A DNA stretch of 64,000 nt from Owenia fusiformis (Eukaryota > Annelida > Polychaeta > Sabellida > Oweniidae). Numbering within the stretch: position 1 is the first letter of the stretch; each line of letters starts with the position of its first letter. This document shows positions 13,001-23,758 of the stretch, piece by piece. The stretch spans positions 9,261,555-9,325,554 of the forward strand of contig CAIIXF020000002.1 in assembly GCA_903813345.2 (NCBI GenBank), given 5' to 3'. A program made the position numbers and the translations under genes. Below the pieces are notes generated by a model. It did no database searches. It was not told the origin of the DNA and was given only the letters and a program-made list of their open reading frames with translations.

Positions 13001-13963
13001 GAGATGGTAGAGATTCATATTGAGCGTCATCTGTGTGACTGGTACCTTTAATGATAATAACACCTCCATGCATTTGGCATCACGTTTCTGAGTGGCTAAA
13101 TACAATGCGTCCGATATTTCCTCATTCGTATATGTTTTATGCTTTAAGAGTAACTTCAGCGCATCAAATGAGCCAAAATGGACGGCTCTGAAAAGCATGT
13201 TACGAGATTGTTTTGGGGTGGATCTTGAATGCTGGGTATAAAATGTTAGGATTAACTCGACCAATCTTATATGACCAAATAAGGCAGCAAAATCTACAGA
13301 CAACAATCTTTCATCTTGAGTTTCAATGGGGTCCTTGATTTCAGTGTTTTGAGTTGCAGTAACTTGAGTCCCTGTATCCTTGCTTACAGTGACTTGAGTT
13401 TCAGTATCCTTGGTTACAGTGACTTGAGTCTCAGTATCCTTGGTTCCAGTGACTTGAGTCTCAGTATCCTTGGTTACAGTGACTTGAGTCTCAGTATCCT
13501 TGGTTACAGTGACTTGAGTCTCAGTGTCCTTGGTTACAGTGACTTGAGTCTCAGTATCCTTGGTTCCAGTGACTTCAGTCTCAGTATCCTTGGTTACAGT
13601 GACTTGAGTCTCAGTATCCTTGGTTACAGTGACTTGAGTCTCAGTATCCTTGGTTCCAATGACTTGAGTCTCAGTGTCTTTGGTTACAGTGTTTTGAGCT
13701 CCAGGGTTTTGTGTCCCGTCATAAAGATAGCATTTTCTGTGTTTACAAGGATTTGGATAACACACAGTACTTCTATTAAGAAGGCAGTGTTTAAGTCCGA
13801 TCTTTTCCAAAATCAGCCATATATTGTTGTTTCCAAGTTTACAAGCCAGGTGGATGTAATTATTGCATGTGTATTGTATAATAGGAGTGAAAAACACATG
13901 TGAGTATTTCTTCATAAGGTAGTGCCCAACCTCACAATTGTTCTGTATTATGGTATGATGCAT
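10095..13963 (-). CDS. Ankyrin-repeat and SOCS-box protein, interrupted by a transposable element
   Basis: Minus-strand coding sequence. Part 1 (13963 down to 12176) encodes about 596 residues: ankyrin-like helices (IHLACKLGNNNIWLILEK), a Lys-Asp-Thr-Glu-rich array of about 11 ten-residue units, then further ankyrin-like units (FRAVHFGSFDALKLLLKHK; CLENLLNAGADPN). Part 2 (10697 to 10095) adds about 200 residues: an acidic Lys/Asp/Glu/Ser linker and a C-terminal SOCS-box-like segment (LKVWECVGRN, then IPTRLKESVL). SOCS boxes recruit elongin B/C and cullin-5, so a substrate receptor of a ubiquitin ligase is likely, as for ASB proteins. A 1474-bp element sits between the parts; without it and one TTGT duplicate the frame is open. 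If not removed, the protein stops seven codons after 12176 and loses the SOCS box. The ATG at 13963 has an in-frame TAA directly upstream, so the true start is uncertain. Confidence 0.7.
10702..12175. mobile_element. Non-autonomous TIR element inserted in the ankyrin/SOCS exon
   Basis: The element starts TATGTCCCCACC and ends with the exact inverse GGTGGGGACATA, flanked on both sides by TTGT (10698-10701 and 12176-12179), a likely 4-bp target duplication. Near the left end is a GTCCGTCC/GTCTGTCC simple repeat. From about 10900 to 12130 it consists of about seven copies of a roughly 162-bp unit containing AAATTTTCAGGGATGATT and CAGCCATTTTGGATTTTC. No transposase is visible. A related array without these ends is at 30480-31350. 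Confidence 0.85.
13340..13700 (-). repeat. 30-bp coding minisatellite (ten-residue repeat)
   Basis: About 11 copies of a 30-bp unit encode variants of KDTETQVTVT within the ankyrin/SOCS reading frame. All units keep the frame. The opposite strand is also open (a Ser/Leu-rich shadow), an effect of the repeat length. Confidence 0.9.
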
Positions 13964-14698
13964 TTACCCTCTACGATGTGGCTTATGCGCTCCTTGATCA
14001 TGTCAAAGCTACCATTCAAGATTTCTGATATGTTTGTGGAGTCATGTGATGTGTCGGTGGAGCTCTCTGTTTTGTTGGTGGAGCTCTCTGGTATGTTAGT
14101 GTAATTCTCTGGTATGTTTTTAGAGGCATGTATTGTGTTGGTGGAGCTCTCTCGTTCGTGAATGGAGCTCTCTGTTATATTGGTGAAGACATTTGTTGTA
14201 TTGATGGAGCTCTCTGCTTTTTTGGTGGACCCTTCTGGAATGTTAATGATGCTCTGTGTTATATTGGTGAAGTCATTTGTTGTATTGATGGAGCTCACTG
14301 CTTTGTTGGTGGAGTTCTGTGTTATATTGGTGAAGTCATTTGTTGTATTGATGGAGCTTTCTGTTTTGTTGGTGGAGTTCTGTGTTATATTGGTGAAGTC
14401 ATTTGTTGTATTGATGGAGCTCTCTGCTTTGTTGATGGAGTTCTGTGTTATATTGGTGAAGTCATTTGCTGTATTGATGGAGCTTTCTGTTTTGTTGGTG
14501 GAGTTCTGCGTTATATTGGTGAAGTCATTTGTTGTATTGCTGGAGCCCCTTGGTTTGTTGGTGGGGCCTTCTTGAATGTTGATGGAGCCCTCTGTTTTGT
14601 TGTCCTCTACAATTTTAATTGAGACCTCACTATCCATCCTTGGTTTAGATGTGGTAGAACAGATATGGTAGTACACAGTTCCAGGCCTTTGCCATAAA
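13948..14698 (-). CDS. Probable upstream exon of the ankyrin/SOCS gene, 21-residue repeats
   Basis: An open frame runs from a possible acceptor (TGTGTTTCAG, exon from 14698) down to a stop at 13948. It encodes about six copies of a 21-residue Asn/Thr/Ser-rich unit (NKTESSINTTNDFTNITQ plus three residues). It overlaps the start of the main ankyrin frame by 16 bases in a different frame. A one-base indel or a missed intron would be needed to join them; the only obvious GTAAAT...ACAG pair is 25 bases apart, too short for an intron and out of frame. It could be a low-complexity linker of the same protein, or a degenerating exon. No family is recognised. Confidence 0.4.
14190..14565 (-). repeat. 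63-bp coding minisatellite
   Basis: About six copies of a 63-bp unit with GGTGAAGTCATTTGTTGTAT on the plus strand. On the minus strand it encodes the Asn/Thr/Ser-rich 21-residue repeat. As 63 is a multiple of three, several antisense frames are open too. Confidence 0.9.
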
Positions 14699-15376
14699 CT
14701 GAAACACATGAGGTAATTAATGGTCATTATCAATCAATGCAGTTTTTAACATTTTTAAAAACAATGTTTTGAGCGATGATTTTCAATATTAAATTAGAAG
14801 GAAAATTATCTGTCTAACAGTCAAAGGTTTCATTTCAGTTTTAGTGCTGTCATATTTTGAACTTTATGGAAAGAGCTACTGAACCATACTGTTTTTTGAA
14901 CGACCCTTTTGCATGTTATTTTGTATTGGAGTAATGGAATTTGTTCTGAAGTTCACTTTTGCCACTTTTTGAGTGAGCATTTGTTAATTCACTAAAGCGT
15001 ATTGACTTTCCAAAAATGTCATATAATTGAAAAGTAGATTTTGAAATTGTTCTACCAAAATGTTGTTGAGTGTACCATGCCTGTTTCCAAAGTTAATTGA
15101 CAATCTATTGATGTTATAAAAAGTCACCAGTCAATATACTCAAATATGCAATGTCCATTACTGCATTTTGTGCCTTCCAGAATTTTGAATTGAGTCTATT
15201 GTGATGTAAAAATTTGGTTGATTCCAGGGAATTCAAAGGCATGGTATCCACAGTTCAGAAGTTAATTTTCATGTTGAGTTCACTGCCATCCTTTTTTACT
15301 GTCACCCTATTATGGTCAAATGTCTTACATAGGAAATCCTATATTCATATTACATTTAGGACATTTGAGAAACATA

Positions 15377-15661
15377 CACAGGGAGATATGCTGATTACTC
15401 AAGTAGTATAAAATTAGTACTAAATTAATTAGTACCATTTTATCACTCATAATATGAGAGTACTCATTTAACCCTAAAAATCAATGACATCACTGCTATT
15501 TTGTCACTCATCATATGAGTACTCAATTAGTACTAAAACATGCAATAAATCAGTGCTCATGTCATAAGTGCTAATTTAGTACTAATATTTACTGAAATGA
15601 GTACTCAGGTAGCGTTAAAATGCCATGAGTACTATTTTAGTACTTGGCATATCTCCCTGTG
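15377..15661. repeat. MITE with CACAGGGAGATATGC ends
   Basis: The perfect inverted ends CACAGGGAGATATGC and GCATATCTCCCTGTG bound 285 bp. The interior is rich in TACTCA and TTAGTACTAA motifs and has no coding capacity. Confidence 0.75.
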
Positions 15662-16818
15662 AAAATGCTTCCTTAACCTGCCTTAGGACCATCATTTATC
15701 AAGTCAAACACTTGTGCTGCGTTCAAGATCTGTTTCAACATCCGTAACATTTTGACTCCCTGAATATGTCCGATGATACGTACATGTGATTAGGTGAAGG
15801 TGTCCCAAGAATCAATGGCAGGCCTGTAGCCCCCATTTCCAAGGGGGTTTAGTTTTTTAATATTTCAAGGGAGGGGGTATTTTTGGCCCAAAATTACTTG
15901 AAAACTTCTCAAAATGGGGAAAAGCTGCATGTATTTGAAATTTTTTTGGCCAGGGGGAACCTTGACTATGGGCATGAATGTCAGACTTAAAATATTATTG
16001 TTAAGAGTTTTTCCAAAAAATAGTGAATCATTTTTAGTCCAAACGTAGTCTTGCATCAATTTCATGGACACCCCTACTCTTGTCCATCTACTTCACTTCA
16101 AGGCAGTAAAGGCAATCCAATAACCCAGGTGAAAGTACATGTAGATAGTTCCCAGTTTCACCACCAGGTAGCTAGTTTAGGTCAGACAACGTGGGAGATA
16201 TAGTAGAACGTTATTACGTTACCTTAAACTTAAATATTCATCAGTTCTAGTGAATAAACTTTCAGATATATCTGATGGATACAAATGAAAATATGTCCAG
16301 GAAAACAAAATATTATCAGTCCAATAAAGGAAAAGATATTTCACTTTTCTGTGATTTTATAAGGGGAATCTCCCCAACCAAGAAGTAACATTATCAAAGA
16401 TAATTTAATTTTCAAAGTTGATAAACAATTTTTTAAACCACAATTCTAGGTGTACTTTTACATAGATTTCAATATGACATCACTTATTTTAATGATGTAA
16501 ATCAGGATTATTTCTACTCACATCTAGTCTTTTAGGAAAACTGACAAAGAGAGATAATTTAAATACAACAATAAAATTCTTTATTTTGTACAATTCATCA
16601 CAAACACATAAATTCTAGAATTTGAAATATCAATGTATCACTGGCATTTTTCTATGTACATTTCTAATATTAATGCAGAAACACAATTGCTATAAGGGAA
16701 CAAGTCCTTTAATGAATGATATTATACCTAACTTTTTTCCTACTCTTTGGTATAGCTCTTTTTTAAAACAAAAGTTTCATTGGCAGCAAGCATCAGATAA
16801 AAAGACCATTCTTGGAAT

Positions 16819-16933
16819 GGAGAATGAGGTTCAATGAAGTTCATCGGCTTATTTCGACGTAGAACATACTTCGACATTAACAATGACGTCAACATTTTTA
16901 TTTTACATAATAAACCGATGAACTTCATTCTCC
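16819..16933. repeat. Short foldback element
   Basis: The left side GGAGAATGAGGTTC...GAAGTTCATCGG is mirrored by CCGATGAACTTCATTCTCC on the right, 115 bp in total. Ends and flank (CTCCAAACCGAGAA) recall the 2061-2453 element. Confidence 0.6.
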
Positions 16934-18422
16934 AAACCGAGAAAATGAGTTACCCTCCACCAAATTGAATTATTTTTTGATGTTTAATCCACGCTATCAT
17001 ATTTAAGTAGAAACATATCTTAGCTTGTGACATCTATATTGGAATCTTTACACACAAAATTCATAATTACTAAAGATATTAGCCCAACAAACACTAATGG
17101 GGCATTGTGGGACTTTGTCCCGTGATGCCCCATCGAGTCCAATGGGGCACAGATGGACTCAATGAGGCAAGTGGCTTTAATGTAGCATACTGGCCTGTGA
17201 TGCTTGCCCCTTTTCATAGTTTATTTCACTTCTTAAAAGAGAGCTTCATCTACTAGTCCCTTTGTGCAACTTTGTGCATCTTTGTGCATCTTAGAAATAT
17301 CATATATGTATTTGATGCGTTATCATCATACATTAATCAAAGTTTTCTTGAATTCTCCACAGCATTAAAGATCTGTACAACAGTTAACATTTTTGTGTTT
17401 TAAATCAGTTTTTGCAGTAAAAAGCCCTCCAAAATTAAGGTTGCAACCACAAATGCCCTCTGAAGAACATGAAACTCATGTCAGTGCTTAAACCTAATAA
17501 GGTCTTCAAAGAGTTATGCCTGTATCTTAGTCTTAAGATATACTCTTACACAAACTAGCAACATTGAATGAGTTAAATTAAAGTTACATATAACTTCTCA
17601 ATAATTTAACATTATAGAGCCTGTACTAATGATATAAGTCAGGGTTCTGATTTCAGATATGAATAGACAAAAAATCTAGCTATAGAATGCTCTATGTACA
17701 AATATAGAGAAGGAATGATTAAAATAAGGAACAAATACACTCCCCTCTAAAGTCTGGCAACTCCAACTACTCTACTGGATCACATGTGATGCCTAGTAGT
17801 ATTTACATTTTTAATTTTACAAAATTCAGGAAATATTTCATAAATCCAATTTAATTCAAATCATTATGAATGAAAATAATTTCATTTCAAATATAAATAA
17901 GTATAATAAGACATTAACATGCAAAATTTCACCACCTGCCAATTGTTACAGATGCCGAACACCAACTGCTGAACATTGACTGCCATCCATAAAAAATTGG
18001 AGACTTAACAATATAGCACTATTTTTAGTAGTGACATAATAAACTTCAACAGCCTATTAAATAGTGGGCCAGTGTCGCTAAACTTTGAAGGGAAGTGTAG
18101 CGCCATATATGAGCTAATATAGTACAAAAGTCGTGAGCAAATAATATTGTACACTTGAATTATTTGTAAACATCAACAATATTGTAAACATCATTTGTAT
18201 TGTAAACTTCACTCTAACAAACATCAATACTACAGCTAAACCTAAATATTCCATATTGTAAATGTCAAAATTATTGTTAACTTCAATAATATTGTAACCT
18301 TCAATAGAATGTGTTTCCCTTGGCAGATGTTCCACTTGCAGAGGTTCATTTTACATCAAATTAAAGCATGGGTAATAATCAGACTTCGTGATTCCATGAG
18401 TATGTTTTGGGTATCACCGCTT

Positions 18423-18626
18423 ACAGGCCCGTAGCCAGGTGGGTTCAATGGGTTCGAGCGAATCCCCCCTGGCCAAAAAATCTCTCAAAATCATGCAGTT
18501 TTTCACCATTCTGAGCACTTTTTAAAGTGATTTTGGCCATTTTTGGACCAAAAATGTCACAGGTGAACCCCCCTGGAATTTTTCAAAAAGTGAACCCCCC
18601 TTGGCAAATCCTGGCTATGGGCCTGT
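18423..18626. repeat. MITE with ACAGGCCCGTAGCCAGG ends
   Basis: The inverted ends ACAGGCCCGTAGCCAGG and CCTGGCTATGGGCCTGT bound about 204 bp with AACCCCCCTGG motifs inside. A related internal sequence without clean ends is at 33415-33575 in the folate receptor intron. Confidence 0.75.
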
Positions 18627-18766
18627 TGGCTGTATGATGAGATCAACATGAAACCTAAAATGTCCATGTTATGTTGTGGTCTGGTTAGTACCCATGTAAT
18701 GGTGAACAGTGTTTGCAGTCCCATGTCCATAAGTTTTTGAACAAGTTTTGCTGTACATGTACTAGA

Positions 18767-21547
18767 TTATTTCAAAATGATGAGATTTTTCATTATGTCG
18801 AAACTATTGCCATCAGGCTGTAGACTAACTGACTTATGCGATCCATGAGGCATCACAGAGAGGTACCCGTGCTCGTCAATTCCGACGACAGTCGCTTCCT
18901 GACCAGTCTGCTCGACCTTGACAACAACACCAGAATGTAACCAAGCAGCGTAGTACAAATCCAGGAATTTCGTCATTTGGTCGTTCTGGATCATTTGGAT
19001 CAGATGTTCCATCCATGTGAATGTTCTCGCAATTAGACGCTCCCGTGTCCACATTTCTAAATTTGCGCCAGTTTTTATATTCTGTTGGTAGACAACGTCG
19101 TTGAGACACAAATTTGGTTTGCTGTTCTCAACATTTACACCACATCCGATTATAGCATGTAATCGATCTGAGAGCACGGTGGATTTGACAAAAACGCCAC
19201 CTATCTTGACCTTATCTGCAAAGTAAATGTCATTTGGCCATTTGACTTTAATGTTACATGCTGCATACTCGGGGACTTCAGAGATGGCTTGCGTAACGGC
19301 CAATGCCGCAATATGCTGTATCATAGACACTCGTTGACCAAGTGGACTTTGTAGCGGTATATTCATATGTAGCGAGAACATGGCGCAACCTTCGGGGCTC
19401 AACCATACGTTTCCTCCTCTGCCTTTCCCGGATGTCTGCCTCCCTGCGATACATGCCACATTGATTTCCTCAGGGACGTAGAACATCATTGGGTCAAATA
19501 CATCCATAGTCGTGGGAATAACATCCGTATAAAGAATGATCTTACCAAGAGAATCAGCGTCCAAATATTTCTCATATGTTTCGAAATCAAATCTTGTTGA
19601 ATCAATTGGACGTCCTGTTATCACAGGAAGGAAATCATCTCGTGGTTCAGGTGCGTATTCCCCATGGGGGATAAATTGAAGTGACACGCCACGTGTAGAT
19701 TTCAATATGCCATCATCATTGAATCTCGGTGTTAACGCATGGAGGAACATCATAGCACGGGCTTCTGAGACGCTTAACAGATAAGCAGGAGTAAGCGCTG
19801 GCATATCAGGCATACTACAGTCAATCCCCAGATCCTCCAAAATATCCCCAAGGACGTTAAAACGCTCATCATTAGATTGTTGAAGTAGAGCGAATGTTTC
19901 CTCGGATACAGCCAAGTCATAGGGATCTTTATCTAAGCAAATTTGCGACAACATAGCCACTCCTGCGCTTGTTTTAGAATCCACACGGACCATCAATGGC
20001 TTCTCTGACTTCATATCTATAGCGTATGTGACGTACCTAGAGTCCTTGATGTCTATATCATAGTAAAATGGTCCACATATGTAGTTTAAGTTCCAGTTTT
20101 TATATGCGATTCCTGATACAAATAGAGCACTTGATAAACGTGAACGTGGAAGGAATTGTTCATCTAGATTAGAATTAAAGCTGACTATTTTTCCTCCGTT
20201 ATTGTAAAACTTCATGAACGCTTTATCGAGCCCGTCATAGAGACGCTCTGATGTAACAACAAGAAGCGCCGCATTGTCTTCCCAAGGTACCTTCATGACG
20301 TCGTCATGTTTTAAATTATAGATGACGTAACTATCGCTATTGACACATTGTTCTAAGGAATTTTTCACCTTTTCGTAATTCCTTGCTGAATCTTTTTTGC
20401 CGCAATACACTAGAATGTTCGGTGGTTTCATTGGTGTATCGAGAAATCCTCCACTTGGGGTAACTTTCGGTTTTGATTTAGCTACAGGAGAATCCGGTAC
20501 AGATGAGTTTGGTCTGCCCCTATATGAAGCCGTTTCCGGCCTTCTAGGTTTTGATTGGACAATACTGGGAATGGTTTCTACAATCTCATCTTCTGAAGAT
20601 GTGTCATCGTCGTCATAATCTGGGATATCACTAAGGTCATCCAGCATTGCATCATTGAACTCATCATTAACGCTGAGATCTTTTTTGGTAAATGTCTCAT
20701 CCTTTCTCATAGATTCATCGTCCTTTCTCATAGATTCATCATCCTTTCTCATAGATTCACCATCCTTTCTCATAGATTCATCATCCTTTCTCATAGAAGA
20801 AGTATTGTCCTCATATATGTCATTCTCATCACTGGCAGAGGCTTGTATGCTATGTGCCTCGAGCAAGTCAATAGGTGTCCCTGTCACCTGTACTGATATC
20901 ATCTCTTGTATCGTCAACATCTCATCCATAACAAGTCTCCCTTCTAGGAATGCATTTCCCAGAATTGCATAATTCTCAGAGTCGCATTCAACGATAATTC
21001 CAAATGGTGACATTCCTGGTTTCCATGCCAATGGTGTAGCGTGATTAAGAACCTTTGTTCTACGGCCGCTCGGGAGTGAGAAAGATCGTAACAGGAAATC
21101 CTGGGTGTCGTCAGGCTGGAATGCCTCCAGGAGGATCTGATGTATTCCTGTCTTGTTATTTGGGCCTATTTTACCATAGTCCAGATAGGAAGTCCATGTA
21201 CTAAGATCGACTTTCATTTTCCGGCTCAATCTGACCATTTGCTTCATATTATCCTCATCTGTGAGCAAAATTTTCTCTGACCAATCAGGACATGACGCTA
21301 ACAATGATGAAAATCGCCCAGATTCACTCAAAGTTGGAACAATCTTCTGGAGATTTCTAAACACGATACTAGCATCCCCAATATGTTGCTGTATAAGTCG
21401 AAGGAACTTCATTTTCTCGCGCCTCTCCCGGAATTCCAGGTAAAAGGTCAGGAATGTGTATGAGAGAGTAAACAACATCTCTAACCAGGATTCATGCACA
21501 TCTGGAAATAAAACAGAGCTAATTATATGCTGGGCCAGGTAAACCTC
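18767..21547 (-). CDS. HLCS: Holocarboxylase synthetase (biotin-protein ligase)
   Basis: Attaches biotin through biotinyl-5'-AMP to lysine in the biotin carboxylases (acetyl-CoA, pyruvate, propionyl-CoA and methylcrotonyl-CoA carboxylase). About 926 residues are encoded in one exon. The catalytic part is clear near the C-terminus: GKGRGGNVWLSP (the biotin/ATP loop, about 220 residues from the end), KWPNDIYF, KIGGVFVKS, IIGCGVNV, then the C-terminal SH3-like part ending PDGNSFDIMKNLIILK. Upstream is the typical HLCS N-terminal region (PNILVYCGKKDS; ALTPAYLLSVSEA). An acidic linker holds five direct MRKDDES-type repeats. No ATG opens the frame; the likely exon start is a CTCTTCCTGCAAAG acceptor before 21547, so one or more 5' exons lie upstream. 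An intron-free body of this size is unusual beside its intron-rich neighbours. Confidence 0.93.
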   Translation of the reverse strand, partial: EVYLAQHIISSVLFPDVHESWLEMLFTLSYTFLTFYLEFRERREKMKFLRLIQQHIGDASIVFRNLQKIVPTLSESGRFSSLLASCPDWSEKILLTDEDNMKQMVRLSRKMKVDLSTWTSYLDYGKIGPNNKTGIHQILLEAFQPDDTQDFLLRSFSLPSGRRTKVLNHATPLAWKPGMSPFGIIVECDSENYAILGNAFLEGRLVMDEMLTIQEMISVQVTGTPIDLLEAHSIQASASDENDIYEDNTSSMRKDDESMRKDGESMRKDDESMRKDDESMRKDETFTKKDLSVNDEFNDAMLDDLSDIPDYDDDDTSSEDEIVETIPSIVQSKPRRPETASYRGRPNSSVPDSPVAKSKPKVTPSGGFLDTPMKPPNILVYCGKKDSARNYEKVKNSLEQCVNSDSYVIYNLKHDDVMKVPWEDNAALLVVTSERLYDGLDKAFMKFYNNGGKIVSFNSNLDEQFLPRSRLSSALFVSGIAYKNWNLNYICGPFYYDIDIKDSRYVTYAIDMKSEKPLMVRVDSKTSAGVAMLSQICLDKDPYDLAVSEETFALLQQSNDERFNVLGDILEDLGIDCSMPDMPALTPAYLLSVSEARAMMFLHALTPRFNDDGILKSTRGVSLQFIPHGEYAPEPRDDFLPVITGRPIDSTRFDFETYEKYLDADSLGKIILYTDVIPTTMDVFDPMMFYVPEEINVACIAGRQTSGKGRGGNVWLSPEGCAMFSLHMNIPLQSPLGQRVSMIQHIAALAVTQAISEVPEYAACNIKVKWPNDIYFADKVKIGGVFVKSTVLSDRLHAIIGCGVNVENSKPNLCLNDVVYQQNIKTGANLEMWTRERLIARTFTWMEHLIQMIQNDQMTKFLDLYYAAWLHSGVVVKVEQTGQEATVVGIDEHGYLSVMPHGSHKSVSLQPDGNSFDIMKNLIILK
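20700..20800 (-). repeat. 21-bp coding repeat in HLCS linker
   Basis: Five direct copies of a 21-bp unit (plus strand TTTCTCATAGATTCATCATC) encode MRKDDES variants inside the HLCS acidic linker, with a sixth partial MRKDE unit. All are in frame. Confidence 0.9.
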
Positions 21548-21571
21548 CTTTGCAGGAAGAGATGTGATCAA

Positions 21572-22200
21572 AGTGAAATAAAAGTATCACAAGTTATTGT
21601 AATGTACTTGTATCTTCACTAGAGTTGAAGAGTACTTAAAAACATCTGTATTTTGCCATCTGTCTGATGGAGAGATAAATCAGAAATACAAAGTTTGCTA
21701 AAAAGTCTAATAACAGTCTAAAATACAACATTAAAGAGGCACGGAGAAAACATTCAAGTTGATTGTAAGTTTGCTGTCGCTTTTAGCACTTTACAAATAC
21801 ACTATATGTTGGTATTTGGGGTAATTTGTATTTTAAATAATTTAATTAATAATTTATTCTAATTTGATGTTTATCTTTTTGTGTTTACCATGCAGATTGT
21901 AAAATCAACTTGCTTGTGTCTTACTAACAATACCGGTATTATGTAATGAATTTTACAAATCGAAATGCAATGCAGTTAAAATAATTGGTATTCACATATC
22001 CCTTGGTTTTAGACCAGAGGGCATGTGACAATATTCCAAAATTACTACTACGAGAATAATTAGCTCTGTTTATATCCATAAAACAAACATAAAACACCAC
22101 ACAATCTCACATAACCTCAAAATGTATCATGCAGACAATTTCATGCAATATAATTTCATAGTAATCCTGAGATACAATTATCATTTAAGCAATCAATGGA
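21572..22200. other. HLCS upstream flank, nothing recognised
   Basis: AT-rich sequence directly upstream of the large HLCS exon, probably intron. I see no exon. Confidence 0.35.
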
Positions 22201-22202
22201 AC

Positions 22203-22868
22203 ACATCTGAAATGGAAAACCTCTAAAGTGCAAAAGTCTCACTTTCAAAACCTATGGACTTAATGTTAATTGAACCTGCATAAGCAGAACATCCCTAAAG
22301 TGCAAAGGCCCCACTTTTAAAACCCATTGACTTAATGTTAATTGAACCTGCATAAGTGGAACATCACTTAGGTGCAAAAGTCCCACTTTTAAAACTCATG
22401 GACTTAATGTTAATTGAACCTGCATAAGTGGAAAATCACTTAAGTGCAAAAGTCCCACTTTTAAAACCCATTGACTTAATGTTAATTGAACCTGCATAAG
22501 TGGAACATCACTTAAGTGCAAAAGTCCCACTTTTAAAACCCATTGACTTAATGTTAATTGAACCTGCATAAGTGGAACATCACTTAGGTGCAAAAGTCCC
22601 ACTTTTAAAACCCATTGACTTAATGTTAATTGAACCTGCATAAGTGGAACATCACTTAGGTGCAAAAGTCCCACTTTTAAAACCCATTGACTTAATGTTA
22701 ATTGAACCTGCATAAGTGGAACATCACTTAGGTGCAAAAGTCCCACTTTTAAAACCCATTGACTTAATGTTAATTGAACCTGCATAAGTGGAACATCACT
22801 TAAGTGCAAAAGTCCCACTTTTAAAACCCATTGACTTAATGTTAATTGAACCTGCATAAGTGGAACAC
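22203..22868. repeat. 72-bp satellite, about nine copies
   Basis: About nine copies of a 72-bp unit (starts ACTTAATGTTAATTGAACCT) are highly similar in the centre and diverged at the left edge. The 24-codon periodic open frame on the minus strand is a product of the period and is not a gene. It lies upstream of the HLCS main exon, probably in its intron. Confidence 0.95.
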
Positions 22869-23758
22869 CTCAAGAATTGAACAGTGAACAAAAGATTAAC
22901 CTCAAATGGTGAAATCTGGGTTGTCATCACTCACCTCCCAACGAGAAAGCATTTGGAAAGAATTCCCTCAGATATTTTGAGATTTAGATATATAATGTAA
23001 CCTGTATATCCAAACAACTGGATAATCTGAACACCTCCCAATCTGAAAACTTTTTCCAATCCTCCCATTTTTTCTTCCTATTGAATCCCTATGTAAAAAA
23101 CGCTTGAAATGTGAACACTTTCTAAGAGAATCCAAGAATCCACTTCTATTGTTCATATCTTACCTAAATTATTCAGTTGACTTTATAATCCGTTCTTATT
23201 GATGTGTCTATGGTTTCATAATAACACATCCATCTGAAAAGAGAATAAAAAGAAGTACATGTATATCACAATTCACAAAGATGAAGAAGTTATGTAACTA
23301 TGGTGTAAAATGTCCCACTGCATATTTCATGGAATTGGCAAAGCAAGCCTATAAACTGGTGATTTATTGAGTTACATTGTCACTTTTGTATTAATTAACA
23401 GTATATGATAATCCAACTCATTGGAGAAGGGTCAGCCCTTCTAGCTTGCAAGCTGAACAGTTTAACTTAACCCCACTGACATAATTGAAATTGGTGTCAA
23501 TCTTAATTTTTATAGCAATTTATAGCACCACATAATCTGATGGATAAATCGACAATGTTTCATAGAGGAGTTAGAGGCCCTCCGTTAATTTTTGAAAGCC
23601 ACAAAATGAAAACAATGAGGATTGGCTCACAGCATTGCAACTCAATATTTTTAATCTCCAAGCAAGAGTTCAGTGCTGATCGTGCCTGCACATTTCTATG
23701 GCTGCAAAGAGAATGGCGGATATTCTAGCAAAAGCGATGACCTTGACCTTGAGCAACT
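22869..23758. other. No gene recognised
   Basis: AT-rich sequence. A minus-strand GTGAGTGATG donor-like site after TCGTTGGGAG (22935-22945) could mark a 5' exon of HLCS, but the coding content upstream of it is not convincing. Confidence 0.3.

Larger units (their letters stand above)
14734..18766. other. Intergenic region between the ankyrin/SOCS gene and HLCS
   Basis: No gene is recognised. It holds the small inverted-repeat elements listed separately, a degenerate relative of the 18423 element near 15820-15985 (GGCCTGTAG...CTATGGGCATG), a GGGGCAT/ATGCCCC palindromic patch near 17097-17150 and loose ATTGTAAAC repeats at 18150-18310. First exons of the minus-strand ankyrin gene could be hidden here, but none stands out. 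Confidence 0.4.

Noticed and set aside
13939-13963. A 25-base intron joining the two ankyrin-gene frames
   Set aside because: It has GTAAAT and ACAG borders but is far below workable intron size, and the join runs into a stop.
13316-14622. Plus-strand Ser/Leu- and Val/Ile/Cys-rich repeat proteins
   Set aside because: Antisense shadows of the minus-strand coding minisatellites; the minus strand has the ankyrin context.
18876-20972. Several alternative frames within HLCS, both strands
   Set aside because: Shadows of the strong HLCS frame; no family resemblance.
22396-22857. 153-codon periodic protein frame on the minus strand
   Set aside because: Pure 72-bp satellite translated as a 24-residue repeat; edge copies break the frame.
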